64,000 bases of DNA from Pararoseomonas baculiformis. GTDB taxonomy: Bacteria > Pseudomonadota > Alphaproteobacteria > Acetobacterales > Acetobacteraceae. Location: NCBI RefSeq assembly GCF_017813395.1, contig NZ_JAGIZB010000012.1:115050-179049 (forward strand). The letters are read 5' to 3'. Under the pieces are notes generated by a model. That model made no database searches, had not been told where the DNA came from, and saw nothing but the letters and a program-made list of their open reading frames with translations. The position numbers were made by a program, and so were the translations under genes. Of this stretch, positions 42,228 through 50,480 are shown in pieces; position 1 is the stretch's first letter; every line of letters starts with the position of its first letter.

Positions 42228-42412
42228 GCGGGCAGGACATCGCATTGCTGGAGAAGCGCCTGCAGGCCATCGGCCTCCGGCTTCCCGCCGGGGATCTCGG
42301 CCCCCTGGCGGAGCTGGTGGCCATGCTGGACGAGGCGGGGCAGATCGTGCGGGCCCCGCTGCCCGTCTCGGCCGAGCCCGCCCCTGTGCTGGTCCTGCCC
42401 CGCCGGGCCTGA
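42224..42412 (+). CDS. Small AtzG/GatC-like amidase subunit
   Basis: The 62-residue protein has two predicted helices followed by a short extended C-terminal tail ending LPVSAEPAPVLVLPRR. The tail resembles AtzG (DUF4089), whose PxPxxxEPAPVF tail wraps the AtzE amidase as GatC does GatA. The ATG at 42224 overlaps the amidase stop and GGAGG lies just upstream. The position, size and tail all support a small stabilising subunit. AtzE-AtzG works on 1-carboxybiuret in cyanuric acid degradation; I do not claim that substrate here. Confidence 0.7.
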   Translation: MSGQDIALLEKRLQAIGLRLPAGDLGPLAELVAMLDEAGQIVRAPLPVSAEPAPVLVLPRRA

Positions 42413-42428
42413 GTGACCGTTTCGGGAA

Positions 42429-42449
42429 CCCTGCCCTTGAAGGGCAGGG
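42429..42449 (+). terminator. Hairpin after the amidase operon
   Basis: CCCTGCCCT (42429-42437) and AGGGCAGGG (42441-42449) form a 9-bp stem with a 3-base loop, 17 bases after the AtzG-like stop. It may end the amidase transcript. It overlaps the -35 region of the htpG heat-shock promoter candidate. Confidence 0.55.
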
Positions 42450-42464
42450 CGTCGTCTTTCATAT
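42434..42464 (+). promoter_or_regulatory. Sigma-32-type heat-shock promoter candidate for htpG
   Basis: CCCTTGAA (42434-42441), the exact E. coli sigma-32 -35 element, is followed by a 15-base spacer and TTTCATAT (42457-42464), which keeps the CATNT core of the -10 element CCCCATNT. The implied start site is about 30 bases before the htpG start codon. Confidence 0.6.
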
Positions 42465-42500
42465 CGCGTCCCAGTCAATTCCCACCCCTGGAGGACGCTT

Positions 42501-44339
42501 GTGAGCGACACGGTGGAGCGCCACGAATTCGGCGCTGAGGTCGGGCGGTTGCTGGACCTGGTGGTCCACGCCCTCTACTCGGACCGCGAGATCTTCCTGC
42601 GCGAGCTGGTGGCCAATGCCGCCGATGCCGTGGACCGGCGGCGCTTCGAGGCCCTGACCGGGGCCAGCCCCGCCCTGCCGGAAGGGGCTGGGGTCCGGAT
42701 CATCCCGGACAAGGATGCGCGCACCCTGACCATTTCCGATCCCGGCATCGGCATGGCGAAGGCGGATCTGGCGGAGAACCTGGGCACCATCGCCCGTTCC
42801 GGCACCCGGGCCTTCACCCAGTCCCTGGCCGAGGCGAAGCCGGGCGACCGGCCGAGCCTGATCGGCCAGTTCGGCGTGGGTTTCTACTCTGCCTTCATGG
42901 TGGCGGAGCGCGTGGAGGTCACCTCCCGCCGCGCGGGCAGCGAGGAGGCGTGGCTCTGGGCCTCGGAAGGCCGGGGCGACTACACCCTGGCTCCCGCCAC
43001 CCGCGCGGAGCCCGGCACCGACATCGTCCTGCACATCAAGGCGGATGCGGATGAGTTCCTGGAGCCGTTCCGGCTGCAGGCCATCATCCGCAAATGGGCC
43101 GACCACATCACCATCCCCATCATCGTGGTGCGGGATGGCAAGGACGAGCCGGCGAATGAGGGCACGGCCCTCTGGCGCAAGCCGAAATCCGAGATCAGCG
43201 AGGAGAGCTACACCGAGTTCTACCGCCATCTCGGCCACATGTTCGACGAGCCCTGGGCCACGCTGCACTGGCACGCCGAGGGTGCGCTAGACTTTACCGC
43301 CCTGCTCTTCATCCCGGGCATGAAGCCCTTCCAGGTGGTGGAAGGCGAGCGCGAGAGCCGCGTGCGGCTGCATGTGCGCCGGATGTTCATCACCGACGAG
43401 GCCTCCCTCCTGCCGCCCTGGCTGCGCTTCGTGCAGGGCGTGGTGGACACCGAGGACCTGCCCCTCAACGTCTCGCGCGAGATGCTGCAGGCGACGCCGG
43501 TTCTGGCCCGCATCCGCCGCGCCGTGACCGGGCGCGTGATGACGGAGCTGAAGAACCGCGCGAAGGACGCCGAGGCCTATGCGAGGTTCTGGGAGAATTT
43601 CGGCCCGATCCTGAAGGAAGGCATCTGGGAGGATGCCGAGCACCGGAAGGACATCGCCGGCCTGCTCCGCTTCCGCTCCTCCGCCGTGGAGGGCTGGACG
43701 TCGCTGGCCGACTACCTGTCCCGCATGAAGGAGGGGCAGGAGGCCATCTATGTCCTGGCCGGTGACTCCGCAGAGGCCCTGGCCCGCTCCCCGCAGATCG
43801 AGGGCTTCCGCGCGCGCGGCGTGGAGGTGCTGCTTCTCTCCGATCAGATCGATGCCTTCTGGCCGGAGCGCCTGGGCAGCTTCGAGGAGAAGCCGATCCG
43901 CAGCATCACCCAGGGCTCGGTCGATCTTTCCAAGGTCGTGGCCGGTGAGGGCGAGCAGGGTGAGGCGGCGGATATCGCGAAGCTGGTTCCGCTGCTGAAG
44001 GATGCGCTGAAGGAGCATGTCTCCGAGGTTCGCGGCACTGACCGCCTGGTGGACAGCGCCGTGGTGCTTGCCGCGCCCGAGCACGGGCCGGACCTGCATA
44101 TGCAGCGCCTGCTGCAGCGGGCCGGCCGCGACTTCGGCGCCTCCATGCCGGTGCTGGAGATCAACCCGCGCCATCCGCTGCTGCGCAAGCTGGCCGCCCA
44201 GGCCGAGACGGGCGGCAGCCTGGAGGAGGCCGCTGGCCTGCTGCTGGACCTTGCCCGGGTGCAGGATGGCGACAGCCCGCGCGACCCGGCCGCCTTCGCC
44301 CGGCGCGTGGCGGAGATGCTCGCGGGCGGGATGGGTTGA
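42501..44339 (+). CDS. htpG: Molecular chaperone HtpG (Hsp90)
   Basis: The 612-residue Hsp90 has a GHKL ATPase domain with [31 protein letters not shown] and [18 protein letters not shown]. The middle domain has [48 protein letters not shown] split across it, and the C-terminal dimerisation domain has [15 protein letters not shown]. The length is typical of bacterial HtpG. The start is GTG with GGAGG six bases upstream. A sigma-32-like promoter is placed upstream, and a hairpin follows directly. It assists folding of client proteins in the cytosol. Confidence 0.97.
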   Translation: MSDTVERHEFGAEVGRLLDLVVHALYSDREIFLRELVANAADAVDRRRFEALTGASPALPEGAGVRIIPDKDARTLTISDPGIGMAKADLAENLGTIARSGTRAFTQSLAEAKPGDRPSLIGQFGVGFYSAFMVAERVEVTSRRAGSEEAWLWASEGRGDYTLAPATRAEPGTDIVLHIKADADEFLEPFRLQAIIRKWADHITIPIIVVRDGKDEPANEGTALWRKPKSEISEESYTEFYRHLGHMFDEPWATLHWHAEGALDFTALLFIPGMKPFQVVEGERESRVRLHVRRMFITDEASLLPPWLRFVQGVVDTEDLPLNVSREMLQATPVLARIRRAVTGRVMTELKNRAKDAEAYARFWENFGPILKEGIWEDAEHRKDIAGLLRFRSSAVEGWTSLADYLSRMKEGQEAIYVLAGDSAEALARSPQIEGFRARGVEVLLLSDQIDAFWPERLGSFEEKPIRSITQGSVDLSKVVAGEGEQGEAADIAKLVPLLKDALKEHVSEVRGTDRLVDSAVVLAAPEHGPDLHMQRLLQRAGRDFGASMPVLEINPRHPLLRKLAAQAETGGSLEEAAGLLLDLARVQDGDSPRDPAAFARRVAEMLAGGMG

Positions 44340-44713
44340 CGTCCCGGAGAGGGCGCTGCCCTCTCCGGATCTCACCAACCAGCTGCCTTGGGCGTTGCCG
44401 AGCTCTCCGGGGAGGGAAAGAACTCCTTCTCCCCACCCCTGGAGGCCACGCGCGACGACAGGTCAGAACAAGGCCTCGCCAGCATTCGTGCATGCCGAGA
44501 AGGTAGCTCCGCTTCACATGGCCGCCGGAGGCTCGGTGGTCCTGATGTCCGCCCCCCGCTCCGGCGGAAGGACAATGTCGAAGCCGTCTGCGCTGCGGGC
44601 GCGCAGCCCTTCGACATCGAGAAGGCCTATGCCAACGCCTTCCTCGATACCGGGATCAAGATGAAAGCGGGCTGATCCTTGGGCGGGCCGCGAAGGCGGC
44701 CCCGCCTTCCGGT
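44340..44713. other. Intergenic region after htpG
   Basis: Apart from the terminator-like hairpin, the region holds no firm gene. A forward frame at 44388-44675 has a protein-like end, PFDIEKAYANAFLDTGIKMKAG, preceded by unconvincing sequence. It might be the remnant of a lost gene. The TauE/SafE gene ends at 44714 from the other side. Confidence 0.4.
44344..44368 (+). terminator. Hairpin directly after htpG
   Basis: CCGGAGAGGGC (44344-44354) pairs perfectly with GCCCTCTCCGG (44358-44368) with a 3-base loop, five bases after the htpG stop. No T-run follows, so it may act as a 3' end or stability element. Confidence 0.6.
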
Positions 44714-45469
44714 TCAGCCATAGGCGCGCCAGAAGAACAGCACGGTCATGGCCGTGCCGAACAGGATAACGAAGCCCCGCAGCACGGACGCTGGCATGCG
44801 GCTGGCGAGCAGCGCGCCGAGATAGCCCCCGGCAATGGCCGCCACGAGCATGACCAGCGTCTCTGGCCAGAAGACCGGGCCCGCAATGGCAAAGCAGGCC
44901 ACGGCGACCAGGTTGGCGGCGCTGACCAGCAGGGTGCGGAGCGCGCTCATCGCCTTGATGTCGAGATCGCCGAGTAGCCCCCAGACGGCCATCATCATGA
45001 TCCCGACGCCGCCGCCGAAATATCCCGCATAGACCGAGAGCAGTACCTGTGCCGTGATCACAGTGCCCTGCCCGATCTGCACCTTCTTGCGAAGGGCGGC
45101 GCCGAGCGGGCGGCCGAAGGTGAAGGCCAGGGTGCCCGTCAGCAGCAGCCAGGGCAGCAGGCCGTCGAAGAGCCGCTGAGTGGTGGCAAGCAGGAGAAGC
45201 GCGCCCCCCAGCCCACCCACAAGACTGATCGCCAGCAAGGTGACGAGTGAAATGCCCTGCAGGGAGCGGTAATCGCGCCGCCACGCCCAGGCGCTGGCCA
45301 AGGTGCCCGGCAGGAGCGCCACCGTGCTGGAGACATTGGCTGCCACCGAGGGCAGCCCCACGAACACCATGGCGGGGATGCTGACAAAGGAGCCGCCCCC
45401 CGCGGCGGCATTCATGGCCCCCGCCAGCAGGCCGGCAGCGAGCAGGAGCAGGGTCGATTCGAGATCCAT
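44714..45469 (-). CDS. TauE/SafE-family sulfite/organosulfonate exporter-like permease
   Basis: The 251-residue membrane protein has about eight hydrophobic segments. It shows the TauE/SafE repeats GAMNAAAGGGSFVSIPAMVFVG and GYFGGGVGIMMMAVWGLLGD. These proteins export sulfite, sulfoacetate or related anions; the specificity cannot be read from sequence. It is a single gene on the reverse strand, with no sulfur-metabolism genes beside it. Confidence 0.88.
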   Translation of the reverse strand: MDLESTLLLLAAGLLAGAMNAAAGGGSFVSIPAMVFVGLPSVAANVSSTVALLPGTLASAWAWRRDYRSLQGISLVTLLAISLVGGLGGALLLLATTQRLFDGLLPWLLLTGTLAFTFGRPLGAALRKKVQIGQGTVITAQVLLSVYAGYFGGGVGIMMMAVWGLLGDLDIKAMSALRTLLVSAANLVAVACFAIAGPVFWPETLVMLVAAIAGGYLGALLASRMPASVLRGFVILFGTAMTVLFFWRAYG

Positions 45470-45539
45470 GGGGAAGGAGGCTGCATCAAGTGGCGCTGCC
45501 TTGCACTCATGGCGCGATCATTTGCCGCCTGAACGGCGG

Positions 45540-45579
45540 CGAGCCCGGCCACCCCCGGGGAGAGGGGCGGCCGGGCTCG
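45540..45579. repeat. GC-rich inverted repeat
   Basis: CGAGCCCGGCC (45540-45550) pairs with GGCCGGGCTCG (45569-45579) across an 18-base, C- and G-rich loop. It lies downstream of the small secreted-protein gene and upstream of the TauE/SafE gene. It could end the former's message, but there is no T-run. Confidence 0.4.
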
Positions 45580-45662
45580 CCGGGGCGGGGCTGGGGGAGT
45601 GAGGCCCCGGGAGGCCTGGGGCCTCAGCCGCCCCGGTCAGGCACGCTGGTCAGGCACGCTGG

Positions 45663-45860
45663 TCAGGCGCCCTGGCGGGTCATGTCGAAGTTGGCACTCC
45701 CGGCCTGGCTGCCGGCCAGGGGGGTGCGGCCATCGGCCTGGCTCCAGGCACCGGAGGCGGTGGCGCCCTGCGGCACGCGGTCCTGGTCGGCGAAGGAGGG
45801 GGCGGCCAGGCCCAGCACCAGGGCGGTGGCGAGGCTCAGCGTGGCGAAGGTCTTGCGCAT
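45663..45860 (-). CDS. Small secreted protein, 65 aa
   Basis: The 65-residue protein begins with a clear Sec signal (MRKTFATLSLATALVLGLAAPSFA, cleavage after AFA/SFA). It leaves a mature peptide of about 41 residues, Gly-, Ala- and Ser-rich, with no cysteine. The start at 45860 is chosen because it gives the signal peptide; an earlier in-frame ATG adds an unlikely 28 residues. GGAGA lies upstream. It resembles short exported proteins of unknown function in Roseomonas and relatives. No partner is evident. Confidence 0.6.
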   Translation of the reverse strand: MRKTFATLSLATALVLGLAAPSFADQDRVPQGATASGAWSQADGRTPLAGSQAGSANFDMTRQGA

Positions 45861-45995
45861 GGGGGGTCTCCGTTCTCTCTGTCCGGCGGCGCATCGCGCC
45901 GCTTCCGTGGCCAAGAGATGCTCCCCGCCCGCCGAACTCTCCAATGCCGACCCGCTATGGTCTCGATGACCGGCGGGAATGGGGAAAGGGCGGGC

Positions 45996-46982
45996 TCAGC
46001 CCGGCGTGCACGCCAGGGGATTGTCGCGGAACGTGCCGACATGAACCGGGGCTCCGCCCAGCCCGGCCCGCAACTCCGCGGCGCTCAGATCCCGCGCGAT
46101 CACCACCAACCCTTCCGGCACGGCCTTCGCGCCGGGCATGGGCACGGGCGGGCTGAACAAGGTACCCACGGCCTGGATCAGCAACGGCACCTCCGTGCCC
46201 GGCCGGCGGATGAAGCCCTTCACCCGCAGGAGCCTCTCCCCGCAGAAGGCGGCGAGGTCCTCCATCAGGTCCAGCCGGTCCTCCCAGGTCGCATTCTCCG
46301 CGAAGGAGAGGCGCAGCACGGCGACCCGAGGATGGGCTGCGTTGCCTGCCGCATCCTCCACATCCAGCATGGCCGCCGGGTCCTCAGCCCCGCCCAGGAA
46401 GACGCGGCGCGCCCGCTCGGCGCGGTCCGCCTCCAGCACGCGCGTCGCCAGCGGGTTGATGGCGGCAACCAGCGCCTCGGCGTCGGCGGTGCCGCTGAGA
46501 TCGAGCTTGGTGAACACCACCATCCCCGCAGCGGCAAGCTGGGCCACCGCCTCGTCGAAATGCGCGGCACGCTCCGCCGCCTGGGCGGCATCGCAGGTGG
46601 CCACCACCCGCACGCGCAGCCCCAGCGGGGCGAGCGGCGCCAGGGAGCGCAGGATCGGCCCCGGCCGCGACAGGCCGGAGCTTTCCAGCACGATGCGCCG
46701 GAAGGGCGGCTGGCCAGAACGCTCCCGCTCCTCCAGCAGGGCGCGGATGGTGAAAACGAGGTCACTGGTAAGGGAGCAGCAGACGCAGCCATTGGCCAGC
46801 ATCGCCATCGGCACCCCGCCCGCCTCGGCGAGGATGGCGCCGTCGACGTTGATCTCGCCGGCCTCGTTCACGATCAGCGCCGTGTCCGCCGCCTCGGGCA
46901 GGGCGAGCCAGTCCCGGAGCAGCGAGGTCTTCCCGCTGCCCAGGAAGCCGGTGAGGAGGATGAACTCGGGCTGAGACGTCAC
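45996..46982 (-). CDS. CobW/COG0523 family GTPase (metallochaperone)
   Basis: The 328-residue G3E GTPase has Walker A GFLGSGKTS (12-20), the metal-binding GCVCC (65-69), an NEAGEINVDG switch, the TKLD nucleotide-specificity motif in VVFTKLDLSG, and the C-terminal CobW_C domain. COG0523 proteins deliver zinc, cobalt or other metals to target enzymes. The GTG start at 46980-46982 overlaps the stop of the amidohydrolase gene. The coupling suggests it supplies the metal for that enzyme. It is the last gene of a six-gene operon. Confidence 0.92.
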   Translation of the reverse strand: MTSQPEFILLTGFLGSGKTSLLRDWLALPEAADTALIVNEAGEINVDGAILAEAGGVPMAMLANGCVCCSLTSDLVFTIRALLEERERSGQPPFRRIVLESSGLSRPGPILRSLAPLAPLGLRVRVVATCDAAQAAERAAHFDEAVAQLAAAGMVVFTKLDLSGTADAEALVAAINPLATRVLEADRAERARRVFLGGAEDPAAMLDVEDAAGNAAHPRVAVLRLSFAENATWEDRLDLMEDLAAFCGERLLRVKGFIRRPGTEVPLLIQAVGTLFSPPVPMPGAKAVPEGLVVIARDLSAAELRAGLGGAPVHVGTFRDNPLACTPG

Positions 46983-48595
46983 GCGCCTTTCGCCTCCGCC
47001 TCCTTCTCGGCCGCGACCATGGCCCTTACATCGGCCAGCAGCTCTTCCACATCGAAGACCAGCCCGGCGCGGATGGTGTGGCGCAGGGCGCGGCGCCACT
47101 CGGCCTTGCCCGTCTCGTCGTTCAGCCGCAGCGCGCCGGTGCCGTAGAGCAGCTTCCAGTCATCCAGCGGGTTTTCGTCCAGGATCAGCAGGTCGGCCAG
47201 CTTGCCCACCTCGATGCTGCCGGTCTCCCCGTCGATGCCCAGCAGCTCGGCGCCCTGGATGGTGGCGGAACGCAGCACCTCGAGCGCGTTGAAACCGGCC
47301 TCCTGCAGCAGCTCCAGCTCGCGCACATAGCCATAGCCGAAGATCTGGAAGATGAAGCCGGAATCGCTGCCCGTGCAGACCCGCCCGCCCCGGTTCTTGT
47401 AGGCGTTCAGGAACTGCATCCACAGGCGGTAATGCGCCTTCCACTCGATCTCGTTGGTCACGGACCAGCGGTACCAATAGGCGCCGTGGCCGCCGCGCGC
47501 GGGCTGGAAATAGCGCCACATGCTCGGCCAGGTGTAGTCGTCGTGCCAATCCGCGCGGCGGAAGCGCATCAGGTCGCGGTTGGCGTCGTAGATCGTCATG
47601 GTCGGGACGAAGGTGAAATCCAGTGCGAGGAAGCGCTCCAGCACCTCCTCCCATTTCGCGCTCCCCGGCTCCGCCGCCTGCAGGAAGGTCTGGCCGGCGG
47701 CCGAGAAGCGGAAATACTCGTCGTTATAGTTGTAGCCCGTGGGATAGCTCTGCACGACGCGGTCATCATACAGCGCCTCGGGCAGGCCATAGTAGTGCTC
47801 GGCGCTGGTCAGGCCCCATTCGGCTGTCGTCAGCGCGTTCATGCGCGTCACGGCCTGCTGGGCATGGTGGCAGCCGGTGCGCAGGCCGAGCTTGCCGCAT
47901 TCATCCAGGGCGGCACGCATGATGGCGGGCGGAGCGCCGAAGAACTTCACCCCATCCGCCCCGGCATCCCTGGCGCGCCGCAGCCAGTCCCGCGCCTGGT
48001 CCGGCGTGTGGATGGTCTTCAGCATGTCGTTGACTGCGGGGAAATAGGGATGGGCGCGGATGCGCGGCGCCGCGATGCGGTTCGCGGCCGAGGCCTCGCG
48101 CTGCTCCGCCACCCAGTCCAGCCCGCTGAAGCAGCCCATCTCGCGCACCGTGGTCACGCCATGTGCGAGCCAGAGCTTGTAGACGTAGTCGGCCGGCGCC
48201 ACGGAGCCGTGCAGGGCGTGGTAGGGCACGCCGATATGGGTGTGGCAATCGATCAGCCCGGGGGTGACGAACTTGCCGTGGCAGTCGATCTCATGATCGC
48301 CGCCCGCGGGACGGCGGGCGGGGTTGATGGGCTTGTGCGGCGTGCCCACGGGCTGGATCGCGGCGATCCGGTCGCCCTCGATCACGATATCGGCGGGGCC
48401 CCAGGGCGGGGCGCCCGTGCCGTCGATCACCGTCGCGCCGCGCAGCACCAGCCGCTTGTAGGGGCCAGCCCCGCGGTCGCGCGTGGTGGCGGCGGGCACG
48501 GGTGGCATGCCCAGGCGCCCGTTCTTGGCGGTGATCTCCTGCCCGACGGGCGCGGCATCCGGCGCGGGAAAGGCCGTTTGCGGGGCGACGCTCAT
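46979..48595 (-). CDS. Metal-dependent amidohydrolase
   Basis: The 538-residue protein belongs to the amidohydrolase superfamily. The beta-strand-1 motif HxH is in LIDCHTHIG (His118, His120), a probable ligand His is in GCHHAQQAV, and the catalytic Asp is in TGSDSGFIFQ. The composite beta-sandwich (ATVIDGTG... and GKLADLLILDENPLDDW) is present. These enzymes hydrolyse amide or ester bonds using one or two metal ions. An unusually aromatic insert (YTWPSMWRYFQPARGGHGAYWYRW) lies near 355-380 and may shape the substrate pocket. It overlaps the permease gene upstream (ATGA) and the CobW gene downstream. Confidence 0.9.
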   Translation of the reverse strand: MSVAPQTAFPAPDAAPVGQEITAKNGRLGMPPVPAATTRDRGAGPYKRLVLRGATVIDGTGAPPWGPADIVIEGDRIAAIQPVGTPHKPINPARRPAGGDHEIDCHGKFVTPGLIDCHTHIGVPYHALHGSVAPADYVYKLWLAHGVTTVREMGCFSGLDWVAEQREASAANRIAAPRIRAHPYFPAVNDMLKTIHTPDQARDWLRRARDAGADGVKFFGAPPAIMRAALDECGKLGLRTGCHHAQQAVTRMNALTTAEWGLTSAEHYYGLPEALYDDRVVQSYPTGYNYNDEYFRFSAAGQTFLQAAEPGSAKWEEVLERFLALDFTFVPTMTIYDANRDLMRFRRADWHDDYTWPSMWRYFQPARGGHGAYWYRWSVTNEIEWKAHYRLWMQFLNAYKNRGGRVCTGSDSGFIFQIFGYGYVRELELLQEAGFNALEVLRSATIQGAELLGIDGETGSIEVGKLADLLILDENPLDDWKLLYGTGALRLNDETGKAEWRRALRHTIRAGLVFDVEELLADVRAMVAAEKEAEAKGA

Positions 48596-49440
48596 GCCGC
48601 TTCCTCCAGTTTTCCACGACGATAGCGGCGCCCGAGCACCGCGCTGCCCACCACGGTCAGGGTGAGCGTGATTCCGAGAAGAATGAAGGCCAGGGCGGCG
48701 CCAAAGGGCCAGTTGTTGCCGCGCACGAACTGGTCATACACGGCGGGGGCCATCATCTTGAACTGCGGCCCGCCCAGCAGCACCGCGCTGGCATAGGTGT
48801 TCATGCAGAGCACGAAAACCAGCACGCAGCCGGCGATCACGCCCGGCAGGGCAAGCGGCAGCACCACGCGGCGGAAAACCGTGAGGGGCCGCGCCCCGAG
48901 ATTGGAGGCGGCCTCCTCTGCCTGGCGTGGGATGCTCTCGATCACCGCGGCCAGGGTGAGAATCATGTAGGGCAGCACGACCGCCACGATGCCCACCACC
49001 ACGGAGCCGGTGTTGTAGAGCAGCGGCAGCGGCGCGGCGATCAGCCCCAGGCCCAGCAGGGCGGCGTTGATCGCACCGCCATTGCCCAGCAGCGCCAGCC
49101 ATCCGGCGGCGCGCACCACATTGCCCACCAGCAGCGGGAACATCACCACGACAGTGGCGAAGCTCTTCCAGCGGCTCTGCATCCGCGCCAGCCAATAGGC
49201 GGCGGGAAAGGCGAGGATGAGCGTCAGAAGCGTGCTGCCGGTCGCGACGAGCAGCGTGGTGACCAGGACCTGCCGGTAATAGGGGTCGGCCACCGCGCGC
49301 AGGTAGTTCGCCGCGCTCGTCGCCTCCACCATCATCTCGGTCGGGCTGTAGAGGTTCAGCGAGATGCGGAAGAGCAGCAGCATCGGTGCCACGAGCAGCA
49401 TCGACACCAGCAGCCCTGCAGGAAGGACGAGCGCGGCCAT
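48592..49440 (-). CDS. ABC transporter permease, polyamine/opine type (PotB-like)
   Basis: The 282-residue permease has six membrane helices and a coupling-helix motif AASNLGARPLTVFRRVVLPLALPG. Its sequence places it with the spermidine/putrescine and related importer family. It lies three bases downstream of the binding-protein gene and overlaps the amidohydrolase gene. The operon has one permease at each end of the transport genes; this one would pair with the permease at 51583-52392. Confidence 0.9.
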   Translation of the reverse strand: MAALVLPAGLLVSMLLVAPMLLLFRISLNLYSPTEMMVEATSAANYLRAVADPYYRQVLVTTLLVATGSTLLTLILAFPAAYWLARMQSRWKSFATVVVMFPLLVGNVVRAAGWLALLGNGGAINAALLGLGLIAAPLPLLYNTGSVVVGIVAVVLPYMILTLAAVIESIPRQAEEAASNLGARPLTVFRRVVLPLALPGVIAGCVLVFVLCMNTYASAVLLGGPQFKMMAPAVYDQFVRGNNWPFGAALAFILLGITLTLTVVGSAVLGRRYRRGKLEEAA

Positions 49441-49443
49441 GGT

Positions 49444-50478
49444 TCAGGCTTTGAACTGCTTGTTCCAGAAGTCGAGGATGTCGCTATGGGCGCGCAGGAG
49501 GTAGTCGTAATCCGGCGCCCGCAGCCTGTTCTGGTCGGCCTCGCTCAGGCTGATGCGGCTGGCGATCTCCTGCGGAAGCCGGGCATCGGTCACCGTCGGC
49601 AGATAGCCCATGCGGTCGGCGAAGGCGGTCTGCGCCTCCGGCTTCAGCATCGCATCCAGATAGGTATAGGCCTGATCCTTGTTGCGGCTGTTCCGGGGGA
49701 TGGCGGCCTCGAAGACGATGGCGTAGGCGGCCTCGCTCGGCACCACATGCCGCAGCGGGATGCCGGCCTTCTGCCACATGTAGCCGCGCGCCAGCCACAT
49801 CGGCGTCATCCACACCTCCTCGCCCTTCAGCGCGGCGGCCAGGGCCTCGTTGGAGGGATAGACCTTGGCGTCCAGCGAGCGCAGCTCCATCAGCTTGTTC
49901 TTGCCGGGGCCGTAGTCGCTGAAGCTGCCGCCACCCGCGACGGCGGCCGCGAAGGTGTTGGTGGAATACAGAATGTCCGAGAAGCCGACGCGGCCGCGAT
50001 ACTTCGGATCCCACATGTCCGCGAAGGACTTGGGCGGCGTCGTCACCTTCTCCGGGTTGTAGAGCAGCACCAGCGCCGAATAGATGTGCGGGATGGCGTA
50101 GGGCTTGCGCAGCCCGGCCACGATGCTGCCGGAGCGGGACAGGCGGCCCATCTCCAGCGTGTCCAGCGTGTTCTGCTGCGACATCATGTGCATGTCGGTG
50201 TCCGACAGGCAGGAGACGTCCAGCGTGCCGCGCCGCGCCTGGCGCTCGGCCAGCATCTTGGTCTTGCGCGGATCGGCATTCGCCACGTCCTGCAGCACCT
50301 CGATGCCCTGGGGGGCGATGAGGGGCGCGTCGATGTTCTGGCGAAGCAGCTCGCCATAATCTCCGCCCCAGGTGCCCACCACCACCTGCTTGCCCTGTGC
50401 CCGGGCAAGGCCCGGCAGGCCGGCCGCGGCGGCGAAGGCGGCGCCGGCCGCGAGGGTTCCACGTCGCGAGAGGATCAT
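49444..50478 (-). CDS. ABC transporter solute-binding protein, polyamine type (PotD-like)
   Basis: The 344-residue protein has a signal peptide (MILSRRGTLAAGAAFAAAAGLPGLARA) and the family 1 fold. VVVGTWGGDYGELLRQNIDAPL and YNPEKVTTPPKSFADMWDPKYRGRVGF are typical of PotD-like binders. It captures an unknown ligand, probably the substrate of the operon's amidohydrolase. It starts two bases after the ATPase gene's stop. Confidence 0.9.
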   Translation of the reverse strand: MILSRRGTLAAGAAFAAAAGLPGLARAQGKQVVVGTWGGDYGELLRQNIDAPLIAPQGIEVLQDVANADPRKTKMLAERQARRGTLDVSCLSDTDMHMMSQQNTLDTLEMGRLSRSGSIVAGLRKPYAIPHIYSALVLLYNPEKVTTPPKSFADMWDPKYRGRVGFSDILYSTNTFAAAVAGGGSFSDYGPGKNKLMELRSLDAKVYPSNEALAAALKGEEVWMTPMWLARGYMWQKAGIPLRHVVPSEAAYAIVFEAAIPRNSRNKDQAYTYLDAMLKPEAQTAFADRMGYLPTVTDARLPQEIASRISLSEADQNRLRAPDYDYLLRAHSDILDFWNKQFKA

Positions 50479-50480
50479 GC

